From assembly GCA_032622095.1 (NCBI GenBank), contig CP136066.1:51370911-51434910 (forward strand): a DNA stretch of 64,000 nt. Direction: 5' to 3'. Source of the stretch: Siphonodentalium dalli (lineage: Eukaryota; Mollusca; Scaphopoda; Gadilida; Siphonodentaliidae). Position 1 is the first letter of the stretch, and each line of letters opens with the position of its first letter. The notes under the pieces are model-generated. The model worked only from the letters and a program-made list of their open reading frames with translations, was not told the DNA's origin and made no database searches. The translations under genes and the position numbers were made by a program. This document shows, piece by piece, positions 1 to 12,900 of this stretch.

Positions 1-404
1 TGCAGATGCATGAGGTCTTGTCTGTTTAGTTAGATCTTCGCAAATCAGGACTCCTGGCTTCGTAGATATGGTCTTTCGAGTTCCGACCATCGAATGGAAC
101 AATAACATTAACAACCTTGTCAAGAATGGACGAAGTGTCCATTGCTGATTTCCCATCCCGACCTGCGGTGATGTATGTTATCATTCTTGGCTTCAAGACT
201 TTGCCTTACCCAAGGGATGATACCTGGCAATTTCGAGCAGCCGCACTTTAATATTAAATTTTTCAGAGAAACATTCACTAAGCAATTTCTTGGTTCGTAG
301 CCTGCACAGACAATATTTGAATTGAAAATTATTCGGTAAAGGAAAGTTAATTAGTCTGCGGCTATGATGTATACAGTGCGATTCGGAAACCTCAATAGAA
401 ACTC

Positions 405-812
405 ACGAACCGGCCAAATAAAGCTTCAACAGCCTAAAATATCTTTGGTCTGTCTCAATAGAACCATACAAATATGGATATCATTGGAATCGGCTCCTTG
501 ACCACATTGTGATAGTGACAGTTATGCCCTGTGCCAATGCATTCTCTTATATATGCGAGTCGACCATAGGTCGCCTCGCATATATAAGAGAATGCATTGG
601 CTTCACACATTAAAAATTATAAAATTGTTAAAGAATGTAAGAAAAAATGGTAAAAAGTGTTCAAAAAAGTTTTTTTTAGGCCAATGCATTCTCTTATATA
701 TGAGAGGCGACCTATGGTCGACTCGCATATATAAGAGAATGCATTGGCACAGGGCATAACTGTAACTATCACAATGTGTTCAAGGAGCCGGTTCCAATGA
801 TATCCATAGTTT
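405..812. mobile_element. MITE family A copy 1, with two palindromic cassettes
   Basis: Outer arms carry CCAATGATATCCATA-type sequence in inverted orientation. Inside are two copies (about 533-596 and 681-748) of a near-perfect palindrome that starts and ends with CCAATGCATTCTCTTATATA and its complement, placed in opposite orientation around a spacer of about 85 bp. The copy lacks the clean TTAACCCTTTACCC termini seen in copy 2. It has no coding capacity. Confidence 0.8.
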
Positions 813-1091
813 CCTATCTCGTTTATTCTCTTCAAGAGTTGTAAGTTCATGGTTTTCAGATCCATAACCACTTTTGTATTTTGTTGATTTTAATTTTATC
901 AGATTTCACAATGTTCCCATTAACGTGTTTGTCAACAGTTTAAACCATTGTGGGAATTCCTTGCAGACCTCGTGGACTGCCTGTTGTAATTCCTTAGTTA
1001 CAAGGTCGATTATTTTGGTTCCGATGCCTTTTGTAACAGACCAACATATCCTCGCGCAAATTGGTTCATAACCGACGTATAATATTCACAT

Positions 1092-1533
1092 AGGAGGGTA
1101 TCACCCCCCTTTTCGGTACGCAGGATTCATGGTGTTTTGAAGCCGTATATACGCGGGATTCATACCCCCGAATTAACTGGTATTCGGGTTCAAGCTAAAC
1201 ATCTTGGACGCAGGTTTTGATGGCGCAAAGTAATATTTTGTGCTAGTTATTAGTATGAATGAGTGGATAGAATAGCTTCTTGGGCATATTTGACCACCAT
1301 GCCATGATAAAGTATCATTAATCGTACCATAACGACCTCATAACGCGACTGGCATCATAATGTGCCTATGTAACTTCTGCTTGTAGCTGTCTGATATTAA
1401 AACAGTCAATTTGTATGTCATTTATCGCATATTATTTCTTAACATGTATTCAGGATTCACCCCCCCAAAAAATTAACTAGTATTCAGGATTCGCCCCCTC
1501 CAAATTAACTGGTATTCAGGATTCAGGGGGAGG
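1092..1533. repeat. G/C-run inverted repeat
   Basis: GGGTATCACCCCCC at the left is mirrored by GGGGGTGATACCC at the right, with GGATTCA/AATTAACTGGTATTC repeats inside. It may be a small MITE. Confidence 0.4.
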
Positions 1534-1554
1534 GGGTGATACCCGCACATATGT

Positions 1555-1720
1555 TCATACTGGATTATTTCTATTCTGAAATAAGCCGATAGTGGACTTA
1601 TATCCGTTATTCCGTGTTATGGCGCGGGCCACAACGAAAACACATTTAACGAGCGTACAACCGGTGGTACAAGTCGTGAGGTGGTTTATTCGTGTTATTC
1701 TCCATAACGCACTTACATGC
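1555..1720. repeat. Repeat family D, left fragment
   Basis: Shares CGTGTTATGGCGCGGGCCAC and neighbouring sequence with the fuller copies at 16964 and 42190. Another part of the family lies at 3285-3440, so the intervening foldback element may have split an older copy. Confidence 0.6.
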
Positions 1721-2289
1721 TTTCACCCGCGCCCGTGCCTATGGGAGGACGGTGGGACAGAATAATCGAAAACACTACTTGACACTCTAAACCTTCCGAA
1801 AACACTCTTACCAACACAATCTGGCCTCAGCTGCTTCCTCAGTCCGCGACCGCATTACACAACCAGGTCAAAGGGTTCTGACACTCGCACAGGAGTGGAA
1901 AGCGGGCATCGCACCATCAAGAGTTGAGGAGCCCCGACCGACCTAAAGTCAACCGGTTGGCATTGCACCTTCTTCCTAGCGTTGAGCCCGTAGTACAAGC
2001 CCGGAATACAACATACTAAGGCAACTGGAGTCCATGCAAGCACTAAATAGGACAATAAATTACAACTATTCACATGTCAAAATAATATATATATCAACGC
2101 ACAAAACTCACAAAGAAAACCAGGTAAGACTTCATCGCCGGTCCTGGTTCGGATGGGGATTGGGCTTTTCTTCTTGCTGCGGTGGCATCCACACCATGCG
2201 CAGTAGGCAAACACCTACTCTGCATGGGTAGATATAAATCCACTTACAAACTCACGAACACTGTGAACGCTCTTCAGCGGAATTACGGG

Positions 2290-3205
2290 AACATGTCTCT
2301 ATTCCGAAGGTTCGCTATTCCGAAGGTTCACTTATCCGAAGGTTCACTAATCCGAAGGTTCGCTATTCCGAAGGTTCACTATTCCGAAGGTTCGCTATTC
2401 CGAAGGTTTTTGTTATTTTAAAAGTTAATTCTATTTTCTAAAGTATTGAGAGGGTTCTTTAGTACGAAGACTCTTTTTATGAAGGAACTAACTTAAAACA
2501 TTAAAAAAATTAATGTGATTTTTGTTTTCGTGGGTTTCCTTGAGATTTAACCCTTTTATATTTGGCGAGTAGAACGACATATATGTCGTCTATCGGCTGA
2601 GGACTAAAACGACATATATGTCGTTTTAGGAAGTGTTATTTTACGTAGACATAACTTCAATAAATCATCTGATTTATAAATGATTTACATAGGAGTTATT
2701 TTGATTAATATAATGTCCCAAATGCTAAAGGCGGACTATAACAGTGGGGCTCTTACGGTCAATCAATACTGGAGCGCTATAACTTACTGAATAGCAGAAT
2801 ACCGCTGAATGGACCTGACTGCAATTCTGACTTTGTTTTGATTTTAATGTTGATGTTTCTTTCAAGTACAGATTGCCAGTTCGGGTAGAATGCATCTCTA
2901 ACTCGTAGTTTATTTCAGTCATTGTGTTTTCAACTTTCTATAATATTAAAATGATAAACTGATACTGTCTTCTTGCTATTAATAACCGACATCTGGGACA
3001 AATTAGATATTAGATTGGGGTGTATAAATGTACGGGGGGGGGCAAATTTTGATTCATTTCTGGCTAAAAACTCCCATAATAGAAAACCTTCGGAATAGCG
3101 AACCTTCGGAATAGTGAACCTTCGGATTGGTGAACCTTCGGATTAGTGAACCTTCGGATTAGTGAACCTTCGGAATAGCGAACCTTCGGAATAGAGAACC
3201 CTACC
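2290..3205. mobile_element. Foldback element with 16-bp tandem repeat arms
   Basis: The left arm (about 2298-2410) has about seven copies of a 16-bp unit of the type CCGAAGGTTCGCTATT. The right arm (about 3083-3195) has about seven copies in inverted orientation. The bases outside the arrays also mirror each other (CTCTATTCCG). The middle of about 670 bp contains no recognised gene. The design resembles Foldback transposons, whose arms are tandem arrays. Confidence 0.75.
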
Positions 3206-3284
3206 CGGAATTACAGCATTCAAAAGTGTGTTGTAGGAGAGGGCCGACGGCCCTTTCAAATCTTCCCGGGTATCATCCCAAACT

Positions 3285-3440
3285 CCAAACTTGCATTATT
3301 ATGAGTCGATAATGGCACTAGACACACTCATTTTCAGTTCGATATGGACTCAAACTGAGGCGATTCGACATCATTTATGACCTAAAACAAATCTTATTAT
3401 AATCCGATAACGTGCTGATTTTTCGGGGGAGAACAGGCTG
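3285..3440. repeat. Repeat family D, right fragment
   Basis: Carries ATTATGAGTCGATAATG and GAGGCGATTC blocks and GAGAACAGGCTGAAC, as in the copy at 42190-42540. Confidence 0.55.
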
Positions 3441-3537
3441 AACAGACGCAATGAAATTTTAATTTTGGAATTAGGTTGGATAAACAGAATTCACCCAGTT
3501 ACAATGCATTGCTATACTGTCGTAGGCACATTTGTGG

Positions 3538-4572
3538 TTAAACAGACATGGCTCATTCGAATCTCCAATTTTTGTTCTACGTAATTTGGAGCGACGAATA
3601 CGATAAATAAAGAAACTATTGATATAACCGCTTCATATGATCTGAAAAACACTTTGCCAAAGTCACAGCTAATTTTTAGCCGTTTTCAACTTTTCGCCAG
3701 AAGTTGGATAAACGCTCTTTATTGCTACCATATCAGGAACAGACTACAACGGAACGCTCTTTTCTGTTCCATGTCTCTGTTTTTGAGTTTGGGACCCAAA
3801 CACCGTATTCACCGTTGTATTTTTCGTTACTTCATTGTGTATTTGTGGATTACATACTGCTCGTAGAAAGATAGTTAAGATATTTATCGACCTATTTCGA
3901 TACTGATAAACATTCAAAATCGAATAATATTATGTGTATTTTGGAGCGCAAACCGCCGTGTGACTTTAAAGTAACGAATCGGAACATTGATACTTCCATA
4001 GAAGCTTTTGTCGCCTGAGAGACTCCTAATATTTGGGCGATATTGCGTTAAAAGTTTATGATCGCCGATCAAAAACCGGCCAATTTACATGTACATGTAC
4101 ACGAACATTAAAGCCACATGGCGGTTTGCGCTCCAAAATGCACATACTATTATTCGGTGTTGAATTTTTCTCAGTATCGAAATATGTCGATCAATATCTG
4201 AACTAGCCTTTCTACGAGCATTATGTAACCCAAAAAGACGCATTGAAGTAATGAAAAATACAAATGCGAATACGGTGTTTGGGTACCTACGGTGTTTGGG
4301 TTCCAAACAAAAAACAACCATGTGCACGACATAGAACAGAAAAGAGCGTTCCGCGACAGTCTATTCCTGATATGGTAGCAATAAAGAGCGTTCGCCTGGC
4401 TTCTGGCGAAAAGTTGAAAACGTCTGAAAAATGGCTGTGGCTTTGGCGAGTGTTTTTCAGAGAATATGAAGCCGTTATATCAATAGTTTGTTTATTTATC
4501 GACCTTTCGTATCCGTCGCTCCAAATTACGCAGAACAAAATTGGAGTTTCGAATGAACCATGTCCGTTTTAA
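3538..4572. mobile_element. Long inverted repeat element, family E
   Basis: Two arms of about 440 bp (3538-3975 and about 4105-4572) are inverted copies. Outer ends read AAACAGACATGGCTCATTCG and, inverted, CGAATGAACCATGTCCGTTT. Inner ends share TTTGGAGCGCAAACCGCC. Related single arms are at 35495-35600, 41690-41965 and 42985-43400. Open frames in the arms are antisense shadows; no transposase is visible, so it would be non-autonomous. Confidence 0.75.
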
Positions 4573-4939
4573 AAACACATGTACTGCGTGTACTTTATAT
4601 ACTCCGAAAAGACTTACCGAAGTCATAGCAAAAAGACGAGACATACATAGTTCGTATATTAGTCTTTCTTGTATTATTTGATCTGCGTGTATTTTTGATA
4701 ACCGAAACGTGATCTGGTAGTGCTCGCCATTGTAACATAGCGGTTTGAACGGTTCCGGCGATTAAGTAAATACCTCTGCACGGACATTCACTGCACGAAA
4801 TTTCGGATTTAATTTCATGTAAACGTCATGTATTTTCATTAAATATCTAGATTTATGGCATATACGAATCACGTAAATTTCCATAAACTTGAAATATACG
4901 TGGGATTTATTCCACATTTACGTGGGATTTACGTCCACG

Positions 4940-5135
4940 TTAGATTTGAAAAATACGTGCAATTTACTGCATTCATTTTCGAAATAACACATTTATGGAT
5001 GCGTTAAATTTCAAATATGCGTGCAATTTACGTGCATTTATATTCAAAATAACACATTTATCGATGCGTCAATTTTCAAATATGCCCGCCATTTACTTGC
5101 ATCTACATTCGAAATAACACATTTATGGAGGCCTT
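4940..5135. repeat. Degenerate ~64-bp tandem repeat, about 3 copies
   Basis: The unit contains AATAACACATTTATGGATGC and TTTCAAATATGCGTGCAATT. Copies differ at many bases, so the array is old. Confidence 0.6.
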
Positions 5136-5861
5136 TTCTTTTCGATCACTGACGATTCATTATACTTGGAATTTTGAATAGCTTCTTCATAACAGTAAAT
5201 TTCAGCCCATCACTTTCATGTTTTTCAAATGCATTTCATGGCCTGTGCTGTGCGACAGCATTCGGAATCAGTGATACTTTTCCCATAAGAAAACACTAGT
5301 CACAATATTATGGCGGCACCCTCCATCCCCGCCCAGACTATAAGATATTGATGTGAAAATAGAGGGAATTATGTGAAGTTGGCAAGATAAAATCATAAAC
5401 AATGTTCAAAGATAGTGGAAATTGGCTGGAAAATATAGAAAGAAAATATAAATTATAAATTATGCATACATGTAATGATATATACATGTATATAGCCATG
5501 GCAGTATCTGATTAGACGCCGGTATATATATAACGTGTGATTTACAGTGGTCATACCTGGATTTGAAGACATACAGAAGACAAAGGCTTACAAGACAATA
5601 GACACGCACCATTTACCTCTAAAATTCGCTTATAAAATCGCCCTTCTGTCCATGGAACAAAGATAAATAAATATTAATGACTTATACACAGAAGAAATTA
5701 CAATTAAATTCCAATTTTCGTGCAGTGTGTATAAATTTCCTGGAAATTAGAAAAAGAAAATGTAAATCACACACATATGTTAAATAAAGATGATGACATA
5801 CGACTTCTGGTTAACCACACCAGTGAAACAAACACGCTCTAATAATGTGTGTGAATTAAAG

Positions 5862-6286
5862 ATACGGGTGGCGATGGTGGTGGGTATGCTGTTAAAATAT
5901 TCACCTCCGTCAAAAACCGCCATAAACAGAAAGAATAGTAAAATATAGACATACTTTGTTCTTATGCCAATCTGAAATATTTCATAAACAGTATGTTATT
6001 GTCACCCCCCCCCCCTTGTTATGTAAACAAAAGCAAAAAACGTTACGTTTCCTGGCTTTTGTTTAGATCCGGATATGGTAAACATAAAGAGCGTTTTTGT
6101 TACTGTTTTCCTGATATGGAAATAATAAAGAGCTTTTATATCATCTTGACGACAATATACTATATACGCTCTGATTATGTTTGGCGTATGAGCGGAACTG
6201 TATATATGTTGGTGTTCCTTCTGTTGATGGCGATTTGAACAAATATAAATATTTCTGCAACGAACGCCGCCCGTGCCTTTAAAACC
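5862..6286. mobile_element. MITE family F copy 1
   Basis: It begins near AAAGATACGGGTGGCG and ends with AACGCCGCCCGTGCCTTTAA, which are inverted termini of about 20-25 bp. A shorter copy lies at 26726-26995. A run of C at about 6003-6014 interrupts this copy. Confidence 0.65.
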
Positions 6287-6289
6287 TTT

Positions 6290-8108
6290 TACTGCACCTA
6301 CAATTCGAATTATATAACACAACATGTATACACCAATCTCCAACAACTGGGCAATTCTCTAGAGATGTAACTTCTAAAAAACTAAAATATCAAAGTGACC
6401 ACCTCCACTTATAATTAATTTAAATTACTATAACGCGCCAAACGTCTTTTATCTTGAGTCATACAAGCCGGGAGTTAAATCATGTAACGGATTATATGTT
6501 GAGTTAATCTAATATTCGGTCGACAGGGACGGGTTATGCAATACGTGGCGCGTTGAGATGTTAACACATTATTGACAGGATTTGCAATATTTTGGGATTT
6601 AATTGGAATTTAAAGGCGATCAATAATGACATTTATTGAACCTAGCCCCTTAATGATACGGGAGAAAATAAGAAGACCTTTGTCCAGTAAGAACACCCTG
6701 TTGATTATTGAAAGCCAAAATTTTAAATTACAACAGGAGTCAAACAAGATTAAATCAAAATCACCAAAAACATTGAGAAGGGAGGCGATTTAGACGCGCC
6801 ACCAACCCATGAAAGAGAAAGACATATACTTGTAAGTGTCCTACATTTTATATTCTAGTTTCTTATCATAAGTCAAGAGGTTGGTGGTGATGGAGGTGGA
6901 AACTGCGTGTCTCGTCCAATATGACTTTTCACCACAACCTGGACTCGTACAAGAAAAACACATACATGTACTGTACACAACATTGCATACTAACTTTATG
7001 GTATACCCCCGTACTCAACATGTTATTCCGTTGAAGTAGTCAATACCATATATTGGACACTGGCAAACAAAACTCAAATCTGGAGTCGAACAATGATAAT
7101 AACTCAGTCAACAAGGGAACTGGACCGAACGCCAAATCACAGGTACTCAGGTTTCCTTTATGATTGCCACCTGTAGCAAATTGGATACAAATTGAACAAG
7201 AATGTTTCGAAAATAAGTCGACAACATTTGCGGAAGTGTATATCTGAATATGCAAAGTCAAAATGTTGGCAAATTCGGCAAATTTGAGACCGACCGAAGT
7301 CCAAATCGCAGGTGCACTGGTTCTGGTTCCCATGGTGATTGACCCCTGTAGAACATCTGATTAGAATTGAACAAGAACACTCTGAGTTATGAATAAATAA
7401 AAGCACACAAGGGGAAATATGTCCGCTTAGATTCAGGAATATAAATTCAAGAACTGACTAGTGTACACGCATAATATAAAACGCATAAAAGTATTATCAG
7501 AATGCGTAATTAATATAAAATTAGTATGCAATGTTGTGTAATAATAGTCCCAACTGGGACAGGCCCATCTCTAGTTGTACATAGTATCGGCGATGTTATA
7601 CACAAACGGCGAGATGAACGAAGCTTGTGTATTATACTCACACGTATATCCACGCCATATACTCAAGTCATGCGCACGCGAAGTGCTACCGGTGTATTGT
7701 GTCAGTGTGCATGCATCCACGGCCCCATTGTACGCTATGGAGTGATTGTTTGATATGATAATCATTTTCTAACCGCTGGAGTTAGATTCAGATTGAGATT
7801 AACGGATTATATCTTGGTTCACTTGTCACCAAGGTTGGTCAGCGGCGACAATAGCTGGACGCTCTTTTCATTTTGGATTTTGCCTATTATATTTGGCTTT
7901 AGGCATTTTGATTTCTGGTATAGTTACATAAACCGCATATACGGTCAATGAAAACGCCACTGCGTTCTAATCACACAATCACGGCATGTATGCCTATAAC
8001 ACGATGATTGCGTTATAAACTAATACGGACGACCTAAAAACGCGACATCGGCATACACTGGCAATACCATGTCGTTACAAAATAACGAACGATATTTGCT
8101 TGTGTATA
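6290..8108. other. Intergenic sequence upstream of NIT-GC1
   Basis: I recognise no gene. A half copy of the CCAATATGACTTTTCACCAC hairpin element (compare 28743-28915) lies near 6905-6985. The promoter and noncoding exon of NIT-GC1 may be here but could not be placed. Confidence 0.4.
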
Positions 8109-8109
8109 T

Positions 8110-8755
8110 CCCCTGGATGCACATGTGTATAAGACACAAGTTTCGTACATTGCACCGCCTGGATACACATATGTATAATACACAAGATTCGTACATCTCA
8201 CTGTCTGTAGATCCCCTGAATACACATGTGTATATTACTCAAGCGTCGTACATTTCACCGTCTGTATATCCCCTGGATACACGTGTGTATAACACACACG
8301 CTTCGTACATTTCACCGCCTGTATATGCACTGAATACGCATATGTATAATACACAAGCATCGTACATCTCACGTTCTGTATATCCCCTGGATACACATGT
8401 GTATAATACACAAGATTCGTACATTTCACTGTCTGTATATCCCCTGGATACACATGTGTATAATACACAAGCTTCGTACATTTCACCGCCTGTAGATCCC
8501 CTGGATACACATGTGTATAACACATACGCGTCGTACATATCACCGTGATATCCCCTGGATACACGTGTGTATAACACACAAGCTTCGTACATGTTACCGT
8601 CTGTATATCCCCTGGATACACATGTGTATAATACACAAGCTTCGTACATTTCACCGCCTGTATATCCCCCTGGATACACATGTATAATACACAAGGTCGT
8701 ATATTTCACTGTCTATATCCCCAGGATACAGTTGTGTATAATACGCAAGTGTCGT
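8110..8755. repeat. 57-bp minisatellite, about 11 copies, just upstream of NIT-GC1 exon 1
   Basis: The unit contains CCCCTGGATACACATGTGTA, then ATACACAAGCTTCGTACATT and a TCACCGCCTGTATAT end. The unit is 57 bp, a multiple of three, so open frames run through the array on both strands (for example 8069-8548 plus and 8235-8681 minus). These frames are by-products of the repeat. The array ends about 150 bp before the acceptor of the first coding exon. Confidence 0.9.
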
Positions 8756-8904
8756 AAACCTCGCCGCCAATGTTTAGCGACGAAAAGTGACAAAACAAAG
8801 AATACAAATTTGGCGGCGGCGTTTTGTCTTGATGCGGTGGTTTTCTAGAAACTTTCATGAAATTTATTTCAGTCTTAGTGAATCATTCGCTTGTTTATTT
8901 TCAG

Positions 8905-8925
8905 GCGGTGATCTGTTAATACAAC
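8905..8925 (+). other. 5' UTR part of first coding exon, NIT-GC1
   Basis: A pyrimidine-rich tract ending in TTTTCAG lies at 8896-8904. The 21 nt after it (GCGGTGATCTG...) resemble those preceding the ATG of the downstream paralogue (GTGGTAATCTG from 61607). A conserved 5' UTR intron acceptor in both genes is the simplest reading. The upstream noncoding exon of this gene was not found. Confidence 0.6.
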
Positions 8926-9993
8926 ATGATGGCTAATCAAGACAGATCAGACGAAGAGATGCAGTCATCGAGAAGAAGTCGTTCGAAATCTGTAGGATCA
9001 ACTCTAAGCAGAAGTAAATCGGTTGTGCTGCATGACATGGATTTTGATAGAAAAAGAACATCTGGCGATGGTGAAGAGGATGAGGACGGGGGTTCGTTTA
9101 CGAACAATACAACAATCCGGCTGTTCGTCATAATTTTCGTTCCCATAGCAATAATGATGAGTTTATTAATTATCCTGGCAGTAGACGCAATAACAGACGC
9201 CAATTTTGCAAGACAAGTAATTTCTAATCTTCGGACGAGAGAAACGTGCTATGAGTTAATGACAGTTCTTCAGAAAGAGAGGGGAAGTTCTGCCATGATG
9301 ATGTCATCACTTACCGACCAATCAACAACAGGAGGGAAGTATGTAGATGCTCTTTCGAATACAGACAAAACCCTCTACCATGTTCCATCGGACTTAATGT
9401 TCAACGATAATGGGACATATCATACCGTGGATAGTCTGTTGGATGAAGTGAAGGAAGTGAGACGTGCAATGTTTTCTGCACCGTCTCTAGTTAACATGCT
9501 AATGGAGTACACCAATATCGTTATGTCAATCCTAATGACTGCGGAATTATTCCCTGTTCTTTCAGAAGAAGGATGTGAGCATAACAAGATGATATCAAAA
9601 ATAGCATTGACTCTGGCATCAGACCAGGTGGGTTTGCAAAGAGCTTACGGCGCAGCGTTCTTTCTCAGCTGTAATGTAACATTAACTGATCGTCATCGAT
9701 TCCTTGGTCTGATCGGTGGGGAAGAGTCATTTATTGAACTGGCAGGAACGTTCGATAAGGAAATGCAGGATTCCATAACAACAATAAAGAATTCTCTTCC
9801 CTTCCCTGGCGGTATATTGATCCACAATCTACTCAAGGTTCCGAATTTCACAACAGAATGTTTGAGCATGACACACGAGGAACGGGTAACACAAAGCGAT
9901 CTCTGGTTCAGTAACATGACCAACTATATCGCAAAAATGGTGGAATTGACTGGCAATCATAATACCTTCTTGGTGGAGCATTACACGTCGAAG
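8926..9993 (+). CDS. NIT-GC1 exon 1: cytosolic tail, TM1 and NIT sensor domain
   Basis: This exon gives 356 codons starting at the first of two ATGs (8926, 8929). Residues 15-35 are Arg/Ser-rich, 49-55 are acidic, and TM1 (about 65-88) is strongly hydrophobic. [12 protein letters not shown] at 115-126 matches the signature helix of NIT domains (nitrate/nitrite-sensing, first described in bacterial NasR and chemoreceptors). The extracellular part has several N-glycosylation sequons and Cys residues. Conserved blocks shared with the downstream paralogue include [27 protein letters not shown] and WFSNMTN. The exon ends TCGAAG|GTTTGT in phase 0. Encoding the entire sensor in one exon while the enzyme part is split into five suggests modular assembly. 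Confidence 0.93.
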
Positions 9994-12900
9994 GTTTGTA
10001 TACTTGCCTGTTTCAATTACCTTACTTGTTACGTGTGTTAACGCATAAAGCACTATAACACGGTCAGCAACAATATGTACAACAATTCAGATTGTACCAC
10101 AAAAATCGGTTTTTTTTCAGATCGCCGCACGCGACTTTTCCTTTTTTCTAACTCCGTGTACACGCGGCACGAATGGAGTATACCGGTAACCCCCGTTCTA
10201 GTGATTTGTCGTTAGAACGAAGTATGAATGCGGACCAGATGATGCTATGCGTGGTATGTTGTGTTGCGACAAAAGAATATACTTAATAAGTGTATTCAAC
10301 AATAAAATAAATGTAATTTCCCCCTCCGTATTTGTCTCGGTCGCCATTCGTCTCCAGTATTTCGCCATTTTCGGAATCAAGTTAAAAACATTTAAAGCAC
10401 GTGCGTTTTTTCTGCTTCCAAGAGTTTGAATAAGATGAATGTATAGTATAGCTATGTCAGTTAGATAACATCTTGTGATGCGAGTGGTCTATATAGATGA
10501 TCTACAATGAGTCCCAAAACCGAGCATTTGGCGAGGTTCAGACCTAATTTACTGGACAAATTTGGTAAATTCCGATATAAACTGGGGCCGAGTTGTAGAT
10601 TCTATTTATTACATGATCCAAAACCTACATAAAACATACTTAAATCAACAAATGGGACGTGAAACTAACGTCGACTTCAAAAAGATCTGCGATGACGTTT
10701 CACGTAACTGTGTTGTTTTTCCGCGTAAAGAAATAGTTCCAGATAAATAAAGACACATGGACGTATTTAATGACGTAAATTTAATGAAATAACTTTTCAA
10801 ACTCTTCATTCATTAGAGATTGTTGAAAAAATATTGGAAGCCATAGTATTTTGAGACGTAGCGTACGTAATGTAAACAGACGACAAACCGGAAGTCAAAG
10901 GTCAACTGGCACTATTTCCTGTTTAATATAACAATTTATAGAACGGGTTTATTGAATGGAATAAGGGTAGGATCATGTAATAAAATCGGTGATCATATTC
11001 AACAACGTTCAACACAGAAATGATCGCAATTATGTTTCCATTACAATTTAGAGGAAAGACACCGGCGGGCGCCGCTGAAAACACCGATGTTGGCCAATCA
11101 CATTCGTTTATTTACAAATGCAAGTAACCGGAGTACTCCGAGCAAACAAATCGGGTACGCCCGTTAAGTAAGAATTACACATCGAAATGTTTTTCTCACC
11201 TGAGACCGTATCTGGGACATTCCACACAGTATTTCACCGACTATTCAGTAGCAATTTCGCACAAAACATTCACTCGTATTAGAAAAGAAACAAATACACG
11301 GTGTATCGGTGTGTATGGTCCAGTTGTACCACACAGACCATACAACGTGTATTGATTTCTTAACTATATCGCAAAATGGTGGAATTGACTGGCGGTCAGT
11401 GTACCTTCTTGGTAGAGCACATCGAATGTTTGCACATTTTCCGGGTTTAATAACCCTACGTGTCACATGCGTCAATGCATGGATTATTCACCACAGAAAG
11501 GTCAGCAACTATATGTACCACAATGGTAAACAGCTATGATCCCCTATAGGTCCTCTGTCTGTCTTTGTCTACATTTTGTAATGCGGGGATGTTTGATTTG
11601 AATACCCGAATCGGAACGTAAAGCATCCGCCTTCCCCGTACGAGGAACCACAAATAACACATGTAATATGGCGCGTGGACTATGATTCATTTTCGGATAG
11701 ATCAGGTACCCTCTGCCACACAGAATATGTGATTATTATCATGTCATCTTTAAATGTATTGAACTACGACCTGAGGCAATATTATATAGCGGAGCCCAAC
11801 GGACACAATTAGTTAGCAGCTACTCAATATAGTCGCAACAGAAACATTACCAGGATTCTCAATCTTAATAAAACAGGTCCATTGGCGACCCTCCCCATCG
11901 TCATTTCATACTCGAATAGCACCACTATGGTACCATTAAACCACACCCTGTATCATGGGGATGACTATATAAGCTAAATGGAAATTGGCGACAAACAAAT
12001 TTATTGATTTTTGTACCTCATTCCCCTTTTCATCCATCACTCTGACAGCATCACGTTTGAACTATTTTACCCTTTACCAGTATCTGCTTCGTAGTTGGCC
12101 CTATTATACCCATTTTGTGTGATCTATATGGCTCCACGATAATTTCGATAGCCGACACGAAGACAGCGCTGTGCCTGACATACAAATATAGACGTATAAT
12201 ATATAGATATATATCTCTTCCATGTGAATATTAACAAAGAGCTGTCACTTTGTGTTACTTTATGATATGTTCTCTAGTTGTAGACTTTGTGAGATTTTGA
12301 TGATCCATTGAAATAATTAAGTATACTTAAGAAATAAATCGACTGCGCATCGGCTTATATAGTAAAATTTGACAACAATGAAACCTGATTTTAGGACGAT
12401 GTGTATCGGACTCCAAGAAATAGTATGTGCGGTCAAATTCGAGTATAAAACGCAGATGCCCAGTGTATGTATTTGTTTTGTAATTCAACTGTATGTATTG
12501 CTCGAACTTGTAATGACAGACGAGCAACCTGCTATATACACATAACCCAGTTTTTATCTATGCGTGGTATGATTTTCCACCAAATATTTTTGTCTTTTCG
12601 AACTGTAACGTCAACCATGACGTCACTATTGAGACCTGTTTATGGTTCAGTTCATAATATCAAGAATTGTACCACAAAACAACGTTCATGTATCCACGGG
12701 AACATGACCAATCAGGCTTCTGACCAATCAGGAGGAGCTTTGCGAATTTAGTCGCATTACAATGCCATTTAACTTGTTTTCAGGTTGATGCAGCGACCAT
12801 ACAAATGATAGTGTACGTCGTAGTGGGAATCGTGTTGACCATAATGTGCCTTGTCGTTGGAATAACCTTTGTGCGAAGCATCACCGGAATACTAAACCAA

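Noticed and set aside
2580-2630. ACGACATATATGTCGT palindromes as operator sites
   Set aside because: They lie within a foldback element in a eukaryotic genome with no neighbouring gene. Chance or element-internal palindromes are more likely.
8069-8709. Long open frames (up to 159 codons) on both strands in the 57-bp repeat
   Set aside because: They arise because the repeat length is a multiple of three and no stop falls in the unit. All are equally repetitive and there is no splice, start or domain support.
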